A stretch of 64,000 nt of DNA, taken from the NCBI GenBank assembly GCA_964540965.1, contig CAZIOT010000007.1, positions 1 through 64,000 on the forward strand. The letters are read 5' to 3'. The translations under genes and the position numbers were made by a program. Under the pieces are notes generated by a model. The model searched no databases. It saw nothing but the letters and a program-made list of their open reading frames with translations, and was not told the origin of the DNA. Shown one piece after another: positions 8,114 to 17,097 of the stretch; the first letter of the stretch is position 1; each line of letters begins with the position of its first letter. The DNA is from JADYZU01 sp964540965 (lineage in GTDB: Bacteria > Pseudomonadota > Alphaproteobacteria > Rhodobacterales > Rhodobacteraceae).

Positions 8114-9196
8114 ATGACGGAACCGGTGCGCATCCTTGTCGTGGGACTTGGCAACATGGGGGCCAGCCACGCCAGCGCCTATCACCGCAATCCGGGGTTC
8201 CGGATCGTCGGCCTGTGTTCCCGCACGATTCGGTCGAAGGAAATCCCCGAAGAGTTGCGGGGCTATCCGCTGTTCGAGGATTACGAGGCCGCGCTGGCTG
8301 AGCTGAAGCCCGATGCGGTGTCGATCAACACCTGGCCCAACACCCATGCCGATTACGCCATCAAGGCGATGGAGGCCGGGGCGCATGTCTTCATGGAAAA
8401 GCCCATCGGCACCACGAATGCCGAGGCCGAGGCGGTGGTCGCCACCGCGAAACGCACCGGGCGCAAGCTGGTGCTGGGCTATATCCTGCGGGTGCATCCC
8501 AGCTGGGAAAAGTTCATCGAGATCGGCCGCGGTCTGGGCAAGCCGTTGGTGATGCGGCTGAACCTCAATCAGCAAAGCTCGGGCGATGCCTGGTTCTGGC
8601 ACAAGAACCTGATCGACAGCCTGATCCCCATCGTCGATTGCGGCGTCCACTATGTCGACGTCATGTGCCAGTTGACCGGGGCGAAACCGGTGCGCGTCCA
8701 CGGTATCGGCGCCGGTCTGTGGGCCGAGGCCGACAAGCAGAATTACGGCCATCTGCATGTGACCTTCGATGACGGTTCGGTCGGCTGGTACGAGGCCGGC
8801 TGGGGGCCGATGATGTCGGAAACCGCGTTCTTCGTGAAAGATATCGTCGGGCCAAAGGGCTCGGTCTCGCTCGTGCCGGACGATCACGCGCGGCAGGGTG
8901 AAGAGGACCTGTCCGACAGCGCCAATATCGACAAGCACACAAAGACCGACGTGATCCGCGTCCATCATGCCGCGGTCGGCAACGACAAGCATTTCGTCAA
9001 GAAGGACGAGATCCTGCGCATGGACGACGAACCGGGCCACCAGGAATTGTGCGACCGCGAGCAGGCGTATTTCCTGCGGGCGATCCGCGAGGATCTGGAC
9101 CTGTCGGAATCGATGCAGGCGGCGGTGGATTCCCTGCGCATCGTGCTCGCGGCGGAACAGTCGATCGCCGAGGAACGGGTGGTGCGGCTGGACTGA
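8114..9196 (+). CDS. Gfo/Idh/MocA family oxidoreductase
   Basis: This 360-aa NAD(P)-dependent oxidoreductase has the N-terminal Rossmann motif VGLGNMGASHASAY, the family EKPIGTTNAEAEAVV motif (lysine about residue 96) and a C-terminal domain with IVDCGVHYVDVMCQL. Members oxidise or reduce sugars, inositols or related polyols. The ATG at 8114 is preferred because GGGAGGGGA sits at the right distance; an in-frame ATG at 8099 would swallow that site. It is the first enzyme gene after the importer and may oxidise the imported compound or a product. Confidence 0.88.
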   Translation: MTEPVRILVVGLGNMGASHASAYHRNPGFRIVGLCSRTIRSKEIPEELRGYPLFEDYEAALAELKPDAVSINTWPNTHADYAIKAMEAGAHVFMEKPIGTTNAEAEAVVATAKRTGRKLVLGYILRVHPSWEKFIEIGRGLGKPLVMRLNLNQQSSGDAWFWHKNLIDSLIPIVDCGVHYVDVMCQLTGAKPVRVHGIGAGLWAEADKQNYGHLHVTFDDGSVGWYEAGWGPMMSETAFFVKDIVGPKGSVSLVPDDHARQGEEDLSDSANIDKHTKTDVIRVHHAAVGNDKHFVKKDEILRMDDEPGHQELCDREQAYFLRAIREDLDLSESMQAAVDSLRIVLAAEQSIAEERVVRLD

Positions 9197-9216
9197 GAGT
9201 GCGCGGGTGGTAAGCG

Positions 9217-9270
9217 CCGGGGGCGCTTCGCCCCCCGGACCCCCCGAGGATATTTATGGACGAAGAATGA
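9217..9270. repeat. Intergenic GC hairpin followed by GGATATTTATGG element
   Basis: A GC-rich hairpin (CCGGGGGCG, short loop, CGCCCCCCGG; 9217-9239) is followed by CCCCGAGGATATTTATGGA. A related element is cut by the left edge of the window. I recognise such sequences as frequent gene-end repeats in Rhodobacterales. Here it lies between two genes of one apparent operon and may lower downstream expression. Confidence 0.5.
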
Positions 9271-9279
9271 GGGCAGGGC

Positions 9280-10704
9280 GTGGGCAGCATTGACGATCTC
9301 TATCGCGCCGCCGATGGCGTCGGTCTGGCGCAGCACATCCGTGCGGGTGAGGTTTCCGCCCCCGAGGTGGCCGAGGCCGCGATCCGCGCCATCGAGGCGC
9401 TGAATCCGCGGCTGAACGCGGTGATCTGCAAGCTATATGACCTTGGGCGGGAGGCGGCGGCGGCGCCCGGCGACGGGCCGCTCAAGGGCGTGCCGTTCCT
9501 GCTCAAGGAACTCGCCTCGGGCTGGGGCGGGGTGCAGGCGAACAATTCCTCGCGGTTTCTCAGGGATGTGGTGGCACCTGCCGATTCGGTGGTGGTCGGG
9601 CGGATCAAGGCGGCGGGGCTGACCCTTCTGGGCAAGACCAACGCGCCCGAGAACGGCTGGTCCATCGGGACCGAGCCGGTGCTTTACGGCGCGACGCTGA
9701 ACCCCTGGGACGAGGCGCTGACGCCGGGCGGATCGTCGGGGGGCACCGCGGTTGCGGTGGCGACCGGCATGGTGCCGATTGCCGAGGCAAGCGACGGTGC
9801 CGGGTCGATCCGGGTGCCGGCGTCCTGCTGCGGCACCGTGGGGCTGAAGCCGTCACGCGGGCGGGTGACGCTGGCGCCCTTTGCCGATTACTGGGCCGGC
9901 GGGGCCTATTTCCTGTGCAATTCCCGCACGGTGCGCGATACCGCCGCCTATCTGGATGCGATCGCCGGTGCGCTTCCCGGCGATGTCTATGAACTGGACC
10001 TGCCGGACATGAGCTTTTCCGAACAGGCCGCCCGGCCGCCGGCGCGGCTGCGCATCGGCTTTAGCGTCACCGACCCGTCCGGCGGGCCGGTGCATCCGGA
10101 AATCGCGGCCAGCGTGCGCGGCGTGGCGGCGGTGCTGGAAGGCATGGGCCATCATGTCGAGGAACACGACATGACCTTTGACGCCGACCATCTGTGGAAG
10201 ACCTATACCGATTTCACCTGTGTCGAGACGGCCGCCACCTATGGCTATTTCGAGGATGTCCTTGGCCGCAGGATCGGGCCCGACGATGTGGAGCCGGTGA
10301 CGATGGCGGTGATCGCGCGCGGCCGCGCGGCCAGCGCCATAGAACATGCGGCCCGTATCAACGAGATCCGCGCGATGGGACGGGCGATTGCCGCCGACCT
10401 GCGGCCCTATGACGTGTTCCTGACCCCGACCCTGACGCAGGCGCCGCGGCCGAAGGGGTTCTACGACATGTCGATGACCAATCTTGACGATTACAATGCG
10501 CTTTGGGCCGATGCGGTGTTCATGACGCCGTTCAACATCTCGGGCCAGCCGGCCATGTCGCTGCCGCTTGGGGAGGTCGGGCACATGCCGGCGGGGGTGC
10601 AGCTGGTCGGGCGGATGGGGGCCGAGGGCACGCTTTTGGCCGTCGCCGCGGCGCTGGAAGAGGCGATGCCATGGCGGGACCGCCGCCCGCCGATCCGGTG
10701 GTAG
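9280..10704 (+). CDS. Amidase (amidase signature family)
   Basis: This 474-aa amidase carries the Ser-cisSer-Lys triad: the lysine in GVPFLLKELASGWGG (about residue 74), the cis-serine in TPGGSSGGTAVAVATG, and the nucleophile serine in DGAGSIRVPASCCG, followed by GLKPSRGRV. It hydrolyses an amide to acid plus ammonia or amine in the cytoplasm. The start is a GTG at 9280 preceded by GAGGGCAGGG. With the amidohydrolase that follows it suggests stepwise breakdown of an amide or cyclic imide. It could also be a GatA-like enzyme, but no gatB/gatC is nearby. Confidence 0.92.
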   Translation: MGSIDDLYRAADGVGLAQHIRAGEVSAPEVAEAAIRAIEALNPRLNAVICKLYDLGREAAAAPGDGPLKGVPFLLKELASGWGGVQANNSSRFLRDVVAPADSVVVGRIKAAGLTLLGKTNAPENGWSIGTEPVLYGATLNPWDEALTPGGSSGGTAVAVATGMVPIAEASDGAGSIRVPASCCGTVGLKPSRGRVTLAPFADYWAGGAYFLCNSRTVRDTAAYLDAIAGALPGDVYELDLPDMSFSEQAARPPARLRIGFSVTDPSGGPVHPEIAASVRGVAAVLEGMGHHVEEHDMTFDADHLWKTYTDFTCVETAATYGYFEDVLGRRIGPDDVEPVTMAVIARGRAASAIEHAARINEIRAMGRAIAADLRPYDVFLTPTLTQAPRPKGFYDMSMTNLDDYNALWADAVFMTPFNISGQPAMSLPLGEVGHMPAGVQLVGRMGAEGTLLAVAAALEEAMPWRDRRPPIRW

Positions 10705-10706
10705 CG

Positions 10707-11834
10707 ATGACCTGCGATCTGGTGCTGCGCGGCGGGCGGGTGATCGACCCGTCGCAGGGGATCGACAGGGTGACGGATGTCGGCTTTGCCGGCGGTCGGG
10801 TGGCGGCGGTCGGCGACGGACTTGTCGGTGCCGAGGTCCGCAACGCGGCGGGCCTGATCGTCACGCCGGGGCTGATCGACCTGCATACCCATGTCTATTG
10901 GGGCGGCACCTCGCTGGGGGTCGATGCCGATGCCTATGCGCGGCAAAGCGCGGTGACGACGCTGGTCGATACCGGCAGCAGCGGGCCGGGCAATTATGCC
11001 GGCTTTCGCGCCCATGTGATCGAACGGGCGCGGGTGCGGATCCTGGTCTATCTGCATGTGTCCTTTGCCGGCATCTTTGCCTTTTCGCCGCGCATCAACA
11101 TCGGCGAAAGCAGCGACATGCGGCTGATGGCCGCGCGCGAGGCGCTGGAGGTGGCGCAATCGGACCCTGCGCATATCATCGGCATCAAGGTACGGGTCGG
11201 GCGCAATTCCTCGGGCGACAACGGCATTGCGCCGCTGCATGTGGGTCTTGATCTGGCCGACCGCGCCGGGCTGCCCCTGATGCTGCATATCGACGAGGCC
11301 CCGCCCAGCTATGCCGAGGCGGTGTCGCTGTTGCGGCCGGGCGATGTGCTGACCCATTGCTTTCGCCCCTATCCCAACGCCATGGTCGATGGTTCCGGCC
11401 GGGTGCGCGAGGCGGTGCTGGCGGCGCGGGCGCGCGGCGTCCTGTTCGATGTCGGCCATGGCATGGGATCCTTTGGCTGGGACAGCGCGCGGGCGGCGGT
11501 CGGGCAGGGGTTCTGGCCCGACTCGATTTCGTCTGACGTGCATGCCATGTGCATTGACGGGCCGGCCTGGGATCTGTTGCGGACGATGACGAAATTCCTG
11601 GCCCTGGGCATGGATCTGCCCGAGGTGGTGCGGGCGACCACGGTCAATGCGGCGCGGGCGTTGCGGCGGCCGGACCTGGGCACGTTCGCGCCGGGGGCGG
11701 CGGGCGATGCCAGCGTCCTTGCGGTCGAGGATCGGCCGATCACGCTTGAGGATGTGCTGGGCGGCACGGTGGTGCATCCGCAGCGGCTGACCGCGCGCGG
11801 CATGGTTCTGGGCGGCGGCTGGGTCGGGGCATGA
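10707..11834 (+). CDS. Amidohydrolase/deacetylase-type metallohydrolase
   Basis: The 375-aa protein has the amidohydrolase-superfamily metal site: LIDLHTHVYWGG (HxH, about residue 57), IGIKVRVGRN with the likely carboxylated lysine, LMLHIDEAPP, LTHCFRPYPN and the late SSDVHAM aspartate. It starts with the usual small beta-sandwich, DLVLRGGRVIDPSQGIDRV. Relatives are dihydroorotase-like or N-acyl-amino-acid/sugar deacetylases. The ATG at 10707 is 2 bases after the amidase stop; the open frame upstream is an artefact of the amidase coding region. It overlaps the next gene by 4 bases. Confidence 0.85.
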   Translation: MTCDLVLRGGRVIDPSQGIDRVTDVGFAGGRVAAVGDGLVGAEVRNAAGLIVTPGLIDLHTHVYWGGTSLGVDADAYARQSAVTTLVDTGSSGPGNYAGFRAHVIERARVRILVYLHVSFAGIFAFSPRINIGESSDMRLMAAREALEVAQSDPAHIIGIKVRVGRNSSGDNGIAPLHVGLDLADRAGLPLMLHIDEAPPSYAEAVSLLRPGDVLTHCFRPYPNAMVDGSGRVREAVLAARARGVLFDVGHGMGSFGWDSARAAVGQGFWPDSISSDVHAMCIDGPAWDLLRTMTKFLALGMDLPEVVRATTVNAARALRRPDLGTFAPGAAGDASVLAVEDRPITLEDVLGGTVVHPQRLTARGMVLGGGWVGA

Positions 11835-13003
11835 TGCCGGTTTCCGTCTGGGCCTATCCGTGGGATCTGCACGACATCGGGCTGGATACTGCGCTGTCCC
11901 GGCTGCAGGACGCCGGGGCCGATATGGTCAGCCTTGCGACCAGCTATCACGCCGGCCGGTTCCTCCAGCCCGGCAATCCGAAGCGGCGGGTGTATTTCCC
12001 GCAGGATGGCACGATCTATTACCGCCCCGATCCGGCGCGCTGGACAGGCGCGGCGATTGCCCCGCTGATGGCCGGGATCGTGGACAGCGAGGGCGACATG
12101 CTGGGCCGGCTGATTGACCGCCGCGATGCCGGCGGCGCCGGGGTTTCGTGCTGGACGGTCTGCCTGCACAATACGCGGCTGGGGATGCTGCATCCCGCCG
12201 ATGTGGTGCGGAACGCCTTTGGCGATCCGTCCTTCTATGCCCTGTGCCCGTCAAGCCCCGCGGCACGGGCCTATGTCGTGACCCTGTGCCGCGAGATCGC
12301 CGAGGTCTATGCCCCTGACAGGATCGAGCTGGAAACCCCGGAATTCATGGGATTTTCACATGGGTTTCACCATGAGAAGGACGGGTTGCCCCTGACCCAG
12401 GCCGAGGATTTCCTGCTGGGCCTGTGTTTCTGCCCCCATTGCACGGCCCGCGCCACGGCCGCCGGCGTGCCGGTCGAGGAGGCGCGGTTGGCCGTGACCG
12501 CTGCCCTGGAAGCCGCCTTTGCCCGCGAACTGCCGGAAAGCCGGTTTGCCGATTTCCCCGACCGCGGCATCGCCGCCTTTGACGCGATCCCGGCGCTGGC
12601 CGCCTTCCTGCGCTGGCGGGCCGAGCCGGTCACCTCGCTGGTCGCCGAAATTCGCGCGGCGGTGCCGGCGCGGACGCAGCTGCTGCTCATCGGCTATGAC
12701 GGGGCGGACCTTGCCGGGATAGATGTTGCCGCCTGTGCGCCGCATCTGTCGGGTCTGCTTTATTGCGGCTATTTCGCCGCGCCGGACAGGCTGGGCCGCC
12801 TGCTGGCCGAAACCCGTCAGCGCCTCGGGCCGGAGAAGGGCCTGATCGCCGGGTTCCAGTTGTTTCACCCGAACCTCCGCGATGCCGAGGACCTGCGGGC
12901 GCGGGTCGCGGCGGCGCGGCCCTTTGCCGATGGCTGGAATTTCTACAACCTTGGTCTGGTGCCGCCGGCGCGGCTGGGCTGGATCACCCGCGCGCTGGCA
13001 TGA
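11831..13003 (+). CDS. Unknown protein, last gene of the catabolic operon
   Basis: I do not recognise this 390-aa protein by name. It has no signal peptide or membrane span. Segments such as VWAYPWDLHDIGLDTALSRL, DAGADMVSLATSYH, APDRIELETPEFMGFSHG and LLIGYDGADLAG suggest a TIM-barrel with glycoside-hydrolase-like or isomerase-like strands. CFCPHCTARA might bind a metal. It starts within the stop of the amidohydrolase gene (ATGA), so it is certainly part of the operon. It ends in a 20-base tail-to-tail overlap with the PqiA-like gene. Confidence 0.6.
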   Translation: MMPVSVWAYPWDLHDIGLDTALSRLQDAGADMVSLATSYHAGRFLQPGNPKRRVYFPQDGTIYYRPDPARWTGAAIAPLMAGIVDSEGDMLGRLIDRRDAGGAGVSCWTVCLHNTRLGMLHPADVVRNAFGDPSFYALCPSSPAARAYVVTLCREIAEVYAPDRIELETPEFMGFSHGFHHEKDGLPLTQAEDFLLGLCFCPHCTARATAAGVPVEEARLAVTAALEAAFARELPESRFADFPDRGIAAFDAIPALAAFLRWRAEPVTSLVAEIRAAVPARTQLLLIGYDGADLAGIDVAACAPHLSGLLYCGYFAAPDRLGRLLAETRQRLGPEKGLIAGFQLFHPNLRDAEDLRARVAAARPFADGWNFYNLGLVPPARLGWITRALA

Positions 13004-13469
13004 CCTTGTCCGTCAGTGCCGCGACGATGATCGAGGCGATGATGCAGAAGGTGAACAGATAGAGCCCCCAGGCGACCTGCACCTCGCCCACGCCCATGCC
13101 CTTGAAGATCAGGACATAAAGCGCCAGCAGGAACACATCCGCCATGGCGAACTTGCCGATCCAGCCCAGCACCGGCGCCAGCCGCGGCGACAGAAGGTCG
13201 AACTGGATCAAGGCGATACCGATGGTTTTCAGCATCGGCGCAAAGATCGCGGCAAAGGTGACGACCAGCGCCAGCCCGGCAGACGAGGCCCACAGGGCCT
13301 GAAGGCCGGTCATCACCGTTACCACGTCAAGGTCGAAGAAGGTCCAGTCGGTCCACGGGATGTTCCACGGCCGCATGAATCCGGCGCGCAGAAGCGGCAT
13401 GAACCACGAGACCGGAAACAGGATCAGCAGCGCCAGATTGGCGGCGCGAAGGGTATTGAGGCGGGTCAT
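12984..13469 (-). CDS. PqiA-like (paraquat-inducible protein A family) membrane protein
   Basis: This 161-aa integral membrane protein resembles one half of PqiA. It has about four hydrophobic segments (ANLALLILFPVSWFMPLL, SAGLALVVTFAAIFAPML, FAMADVFLLALYVLIFKG, GLYLFTFCIIASIIVAAL). The VFLLALYVLIFKGMGVG segment with polar residues in the membrane is typical of the family. PqiA proteins work with MCE proteins in envelope lipid transport or stress. ATG at 13469 has AAGG upstream; a GTG at 13502 would extend it by 11 residues. It is close to Mla-type genes on the same strand. Confidence 0.7.
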   Translation of the reverse strand: MTRLNTLRAANLALLILFPVSWFMPLLRAGFMRPWNIPWTDWTFFDLDVVTVMTGLQALWASSAGLALVVTFAAIFAPMLKTIGIALIQFDLLSPRLAPVLGWIGKFAMADVFLLALYVLIFKGMGVGEVQVAWGLYLFTFCIIASIIVAALTDKVMPARG

Positions 13470-13508
13470 GGCGCGCAGCCTTGCCGGGCGGGCGCGCGTC
13501 ACGCAAGC

Positions 13509-14300
13509 CTATTCGGCGGCGGGGCTCGGCGCCTTGAGCGGCACGACATTGCTGTCCTGCGGCTCGACTCCGGCATCCTCGAATCCATAACCAAGCGCCG
13601 GCAGCACGCTTTTCAGCTGTTCGTCCAGCCGCGACAACTGGCTGGCGACGATGGCCTCTTCGACCTCGACCTGATCGGCCCAGCGGCGGATTTCGCGGGC
13701 GACATGCAGCGCCTCGACGATGCGGGCCTGCTGCGCCTCGGCCTCTTGCTGGCGCTCGGTGAGGAACGCCTTGGCGCGGGCGACCTTTTCGTCGCTGTAG
13801 ATTTCGGCCAGATGCCGGGCCTGCTGGCCCATCTGCGCGGCAAGCGTCAGCACCTCGGCCTCGAGCAGGCCGAGGTCGGGATGGTCGCGCAGATGGGCGA
13901 TGCGTTCGCGCACGGCGTCGAATTCCGACGACAGGGTGAAGACCCCGGCGCGGTCGGCTGTGTGGCAGATGTGATAGGCGCGGGCCACGTCCTCCATCGA
14001 GACGCGGAAATTGCGGTGGCTGCGTTCGAGCAGCAACATCCGCAGGTTTCCGGGCACAAAGCCAAGAAGCAGGAGCAGCAGAACCGTCACCCCGGTCTGC
14101 ACCCAGGGGCCGGCGAGCGGCCAGGTGATGTCGCCAAAGCTGACCGACAGCGTCAGCCACGGGATCGCGCCAAGGGCCGACAGGATCGTCACACCCAGCG
14201 CCGAAAACGCCGCCGCGGCAAGCACGAACAACGACAGACTGTGCAGATACTGGCCAAGCCGCAACGCGGCGGACTGGAAGGACACCGGCAGCTTCCCCAA
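13509..14300 (-). CDS. Conserved two-TM protein with C-terminal coiled coil
   Basis: This 263-aa protein has two hydrophobic segments (about residues 21-45 and 67-85). A long, charged, helical C-terminal half follows (ERIAHLRDHPDLGLLEAEVL, AFLTERQQEAEAQQARIV), probably a coiled coil in the cytoplasm, with a disordered acidic tail. I recall relatives in Rhodobacterales labelled 'DNA repair protein', but no repair motif is visible. Its stop is 39 bases from the PqiA-like ATG on the same strand, so the two may be co-transcribed. Confidence 0.6.
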   Translation of the reverse strand: MGKLPVSFQSAALRLGQYLHSLSLFVLAAAAFSALGVTILSALGAIPWLTLSVSFGDITWPLAGPWVQTGVTVLLLLLLGFVPGNLRMLLLERSHRNFRVSMEDVARAYHICHTADRAGVFTLSSEFDAVRERIAHLRDHPDLGLLEAEVLTLAAQMGQQARHLAEIYSDEKVARAKAFLTERQQEAEAQQARIVEALHVAREIRRWADQVEVEEAIVASQLSRLDEQLKSVLPALGYGFEDAGVEPQDSNVVPLKAPSPAAE

Positions 14301-14432
14301 GCATTAACCTTTCGCCACGTTAGCGGAGGCGACGGCGAACCCGGAAGGGGAAATGGCGAAACAATGGCGCAACAGGGGTTTGGCGGGAACGATGCCCGCG
14401 TCAGGCCGGGGATTGTTGCGAAAGTCGAAACA

Positions 14433-15179
14433 CTAACGCAGGTTTTCTATCGGACCCTCGGCCCGGCCGTGGATGAACTGATTCACATAAGGGTCGGCGG
14501 TGGCGTCCATTTCGGGAATCGTCCCGGTCCAGCGGATCACCCCGCCGTGCAGCATCGCCACCCGTGTTCCGATCGCGCGCACCGAGGTCATGTCATGGGT
14601 GATGGTGATCGCGGTGGCGCCCATCTCGGTGACGATCTCGTGGATGAGGTCGTTGATGACGCCGGCCATGATCGGGTCAAGGCCGGTGGTCGGCTCGTCA
14701 AAGAAGATCACTGCGGGATCGGTCGCAATGGCGCGGGCCAGGCCGGCGCGTTTCTGCATGCCGCCCGAAAGCTCGGCCGGGTAACGGTCGGCGACCTCGG
14801 GGCCAAGGCCGACGCGGCGCAGTTTCGCGATGGCGATCTCGCGCGCCTCGGCCCGCGGCCGGGCCATCGGTCCGCGCAGGTAGCGGAAAGCGACATTTTG
14901 CCAGACGGGAAGCGAATCGAACAGGGCCGCGCCCTGGAACAGCATGCCGAAACGCGACAGGAACGCCTCGCCGGGGGTGCCGTTCACCACCTGCCCGTCA
15001 ACGGCGATGCGGCCTGAATCGGGCCTGACCAGCCCGAGGATGCATTTCAGCAGCACCGACTTGCCGCTGCCCGAACCGCCGATCACCACAAGGCTTTCGC
15101 CGCTGGCGACAGTCAGGTCCACCCCGGCAAGGACGCGGTTGGCGCCGAAACTCTTGTGGATCCCGGACAGCGTGATCAT
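14433..15179 (-). CDS. mlaF: ABC transporter ATP-binding protein, MlaF type
   Basis: The 248-aa ATPase has Walker A GGSGSGKSVLLKCILGL, the signature ELSGGMQKRAGLARAI, Walker B VIFFDEPTTGLDPI and the H-loop ITITHDMTSVR. GGMQKR and the DEPTTGLDPI segment are characteristic of MlaF/Mkl ATPases. It powers phospholipid movement between inner and outer membrane with MlaE. It overlaps the mlaE stop by 4 bases. No MlaD-type MCE gene is in the window. Confidence 0.88.
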   Translation of the reverse strand: MITLSGIHKSFGANRVLAGVDLTVASGESLVVIGGSGSGKSVLLKCILGLVRPDSGRIAVDGQVVNGTPGEAFLSRFGMLFQGAALFDSLPVWQNVAFRYLRGPMARPRAEAREIAIAKLRRVGLGPEVADRYPAELSGGMQKRAGLARAIATDPAVIFFDEPTTGLDPIMAGVINDLIHEIVTEMGATAITITHDMTSVRAIGTRVAMLHGGVIRWTGTIPEMDATADPYVNQFIHGRAEGPIENLR

Positions 15180-15952
15180 AGCGAAAAGAACGCCTCGGTC
15201 AGGATCAGGTTGGCGGCAAGGATCAGCACCGCGGCAAGCACGACCGAGGATTTGGTCGCCCGCCCGACGCCCATCGCGCCGCGTCCCGCCTGCATCCCGG
15301 CATAGCAGCCGGTCAGCGCGGCGATAAAGCCGAAGGCGGCGCCCTTGGTCAGGGAAGAGATGATGTCGCGCGCCTCGAGGAAATCGACGGTGTTGTGGAT
15401 ATAGGTCGAGGCGTCAAAGCCCAGCCGCCAGATGCCGACCAGCCAGCCGCCAAGGATGCCGATGGCGTCGCCGATGCCGACCAGCGCCGGCATCACCAGC
15501 GTCGCGGCCAGAACGCGCGGCAGGGTCAGGTATTTCAGCGGATGGGTCGACAGTGTGACAAGGGCGTCGATCTGTTCGGTGACCTTCATCGTCGCGATCT
15601 CGGCCGCGATCGAGGAGGTGACCCGCGCCGCCACCATCAGCCCGACCATCACCGGGCCAAGTTCGCGGACGATGCCGACAGCCACGATCTGGGGCACCAG
15701 CTCTTGCGCGTTGAAGCGGCTGCCGCCGGCGTAGATCTGCAGGGCCAGCGCGCCGCCGGTGAACAGCGCGGTCATGCCGACCACCGGCAGGCTGAAATAA
15801 CCGATCTGGAGCAGCGCGGCGCCGAATTCGCGGCCATAGAACGGCGGGCGGACCAGATGCGACAGGGTGCGGCCGGTGAAGATGGCGAAACGGCCAAGCG
15901 TGGCCAAGCCCGCCAGCACCGCCGCGCCCAGTGAGGCCAGGGCGGCGATCAT
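15176..15952 (-). CDS. mlaE: MlaE-type ABC transporter permease
   Basis: This 258-aa membrane protein belongs to the MlaE/YrbE family: FYGREFGAALLQIGYFSLPVVGMTALF near the start, IVRELGPVMVGLMVAARVTSSIAAEIATMKVTEQIDAL in the middle (the EQIDAL motif is diagnostic) and VVLAAVLILAANLILTEAFF at the end. It forms the lipid-transport channel with MlaF. It is flanked by 4-base overlaps with mlaF and alr, giving an alr-mlaE-mlaF operon. Confidence 0.9.
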   Translation of the reverse strand: MIAALASLGAAVLAGLATLGRFAIFTGRTLSHLVRPPFYGREFGAALLQIGYFSLPVVGMTALFTGGALALQIYAGGSRFNAQELVPQIVAVGIVRELGPVMVGLMVAARVTSSIAAEIATMKVTEQIDALVTLSTHPLKYLTLPRVLAATLVMPALVGIGDAIGILGGWLVGIWRLGFDASTYIHNTVDFLEARDIISSLTKGAAFGFIAALTGCYAGMQAGRGAMGVGRATKSSVVLAAVLILAANLILTEAFFSL

Positions 15953-16986
15953 CCGGCCAGATACCGCCGCGCATAGCGGTGGCCGAGGGCGGTCAGCACC
16001 TCGTAGCCGATGGTGCCGGCGGCGGCGGCAAGGTCGTCGGCGGTCTGGTGGGCGCAGATCAGGTCGAGTTCCTCGGGGTCTTCGCCAAGATCGGTGATGT
16101 CGACGGTAATGAGATCCATCGACACCCGCCCGACCGCGGCGCAGGGCCGGTCGCCATGCCAGAACACCAGCCGGCCCTGCAGGGCGCGGAACAGGCCATC
16201 GGCATAGCCGCCGGCCAAGGTGGCGATGCGGCTGGGCCGCTGCGCCTGCCAGGAATTGCCATAGCCCACGACCTCGCCCGGGCCAAGGTTGCGGATCTGC
16301 ACCACCGGCAGCGACAGGGTCGCGGCCTGCCGACCGGCAGCGAAGGGCGCGGCGCCATGCAGGCCGATGCCGGGGCGGACCACGTCGAAATGGTATTCGG
16401 CGCCCAGAAGGATGCCCCCCGTGGCCGCCAGCGACCGCGGCACGCCCATCCCGTCGGTCATCTGCCGGAACAGGTCAAGCTGGTAGGGGTTCATCGGATG
16501 GTCGGGTTCGTCGGCGCAGGCCAGATGGCTCATGAGGAGCGAGGGGCCCTGCGCGATGGCGGTCTCGGCCACGGCGGCCCAGTCGTCCCATTCCATGCCA
16601 AGCCGGTTCATGCCGGTGTCCAGCTGGATGCCGAACGGATGGCCGGGCAGCGATTCGAAATGCCGGGTCAGCTGGTCGAGGCTGTTGAGCATCGGCGTCA
16701 GCGCCAGATCGCCGATCGTGTCGGTGTCGCCGCGCATATGGCCCGAGAACACGCAGATCTCGGGCCCCGGCCCGAGGGCCTGACGGACGGTAGCGCCTTC
16801 CTCGGCCGCGGCGACAAAGAAGCGGCGGCAGCCGGCGCGGGCCAGCGCGCGGGCGACGCGGGCGGCGCCGCAGCCATAGGCGTCGGCCTTGATGACGGCC
16901 CCGGCCTCGGCCGTGGTGGCGGCGGCAAGGCTGCGCCAGTTGGCGACAATCGCGTCGAGGTCGATGGACAGGGTGCCGGTGCTCAT
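15949..16986 (-). CDS. alr: Alanine racemase
   Basis: This 345-aa PLP enzyme converts L- to D-alanine for peptidoglycan. The PLP lysine is in AVIKADAYGCGAARVA (about residue 34). Other landmarks are LDTGMNRLGMEW, the GYGNSWQA segment of the C-terminal beta domain that supplies the catalytic tyrosine region, and GRVSMDLITVDITDL. It overlaps mlaE by 4 bases. In many alphaproteobacteria alr follows dnaB directly; here an inverted fatty-acid-hydroxylase-type gene lies between them. Confidence 0.95.
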   Translation of the reverse strand: MSTGTLSIDLDAIVANWRSLAAATTAEAGAVIKADAYGCGAARVARALARAGCRRFFVAAAEEGATVRQALGPGPEICVFSGHMRGDTDTIGDLALTPMLNSLDQLTRHFESLPGHPFGIQLDTGMNRLGMEWDDWAAVAETAIAQGPSLLMSHLACADEPDHPMNPYQLDLFRQMTDGMGVPRSLAATGGILLGAEYHFDVVRPGIGLHGAAPFAAGRQAATLSLPVVQIRNLGPGEVVGYGNSWQAQRPSRIATLAGGYADGLFRALQGRLVFWHGDRPCAAVGRVSMDLITVDITDLGEDPEELDLICAHQTADDLAAAAGTIGYEVLTALGHRYARRYLAG

Positions 16987-17097
16987 GATCGGGGTTCATG
17001 GCACCGGGGGGGCGCGGGGGCAAGGGCCAAGGGGCGCCACGTCAGGCACGACAGGCGGCACGGCGCCGTCTAGCATGCCCGGGGGAGGAGGCCGGAC

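Noticed and set aside
12882..15017. Open frame of 711 codons on the plus strand
   Set aside because: It runs antisense through the PqiA-like, coiled-coil and mlaF genes and has no recognisable domain.
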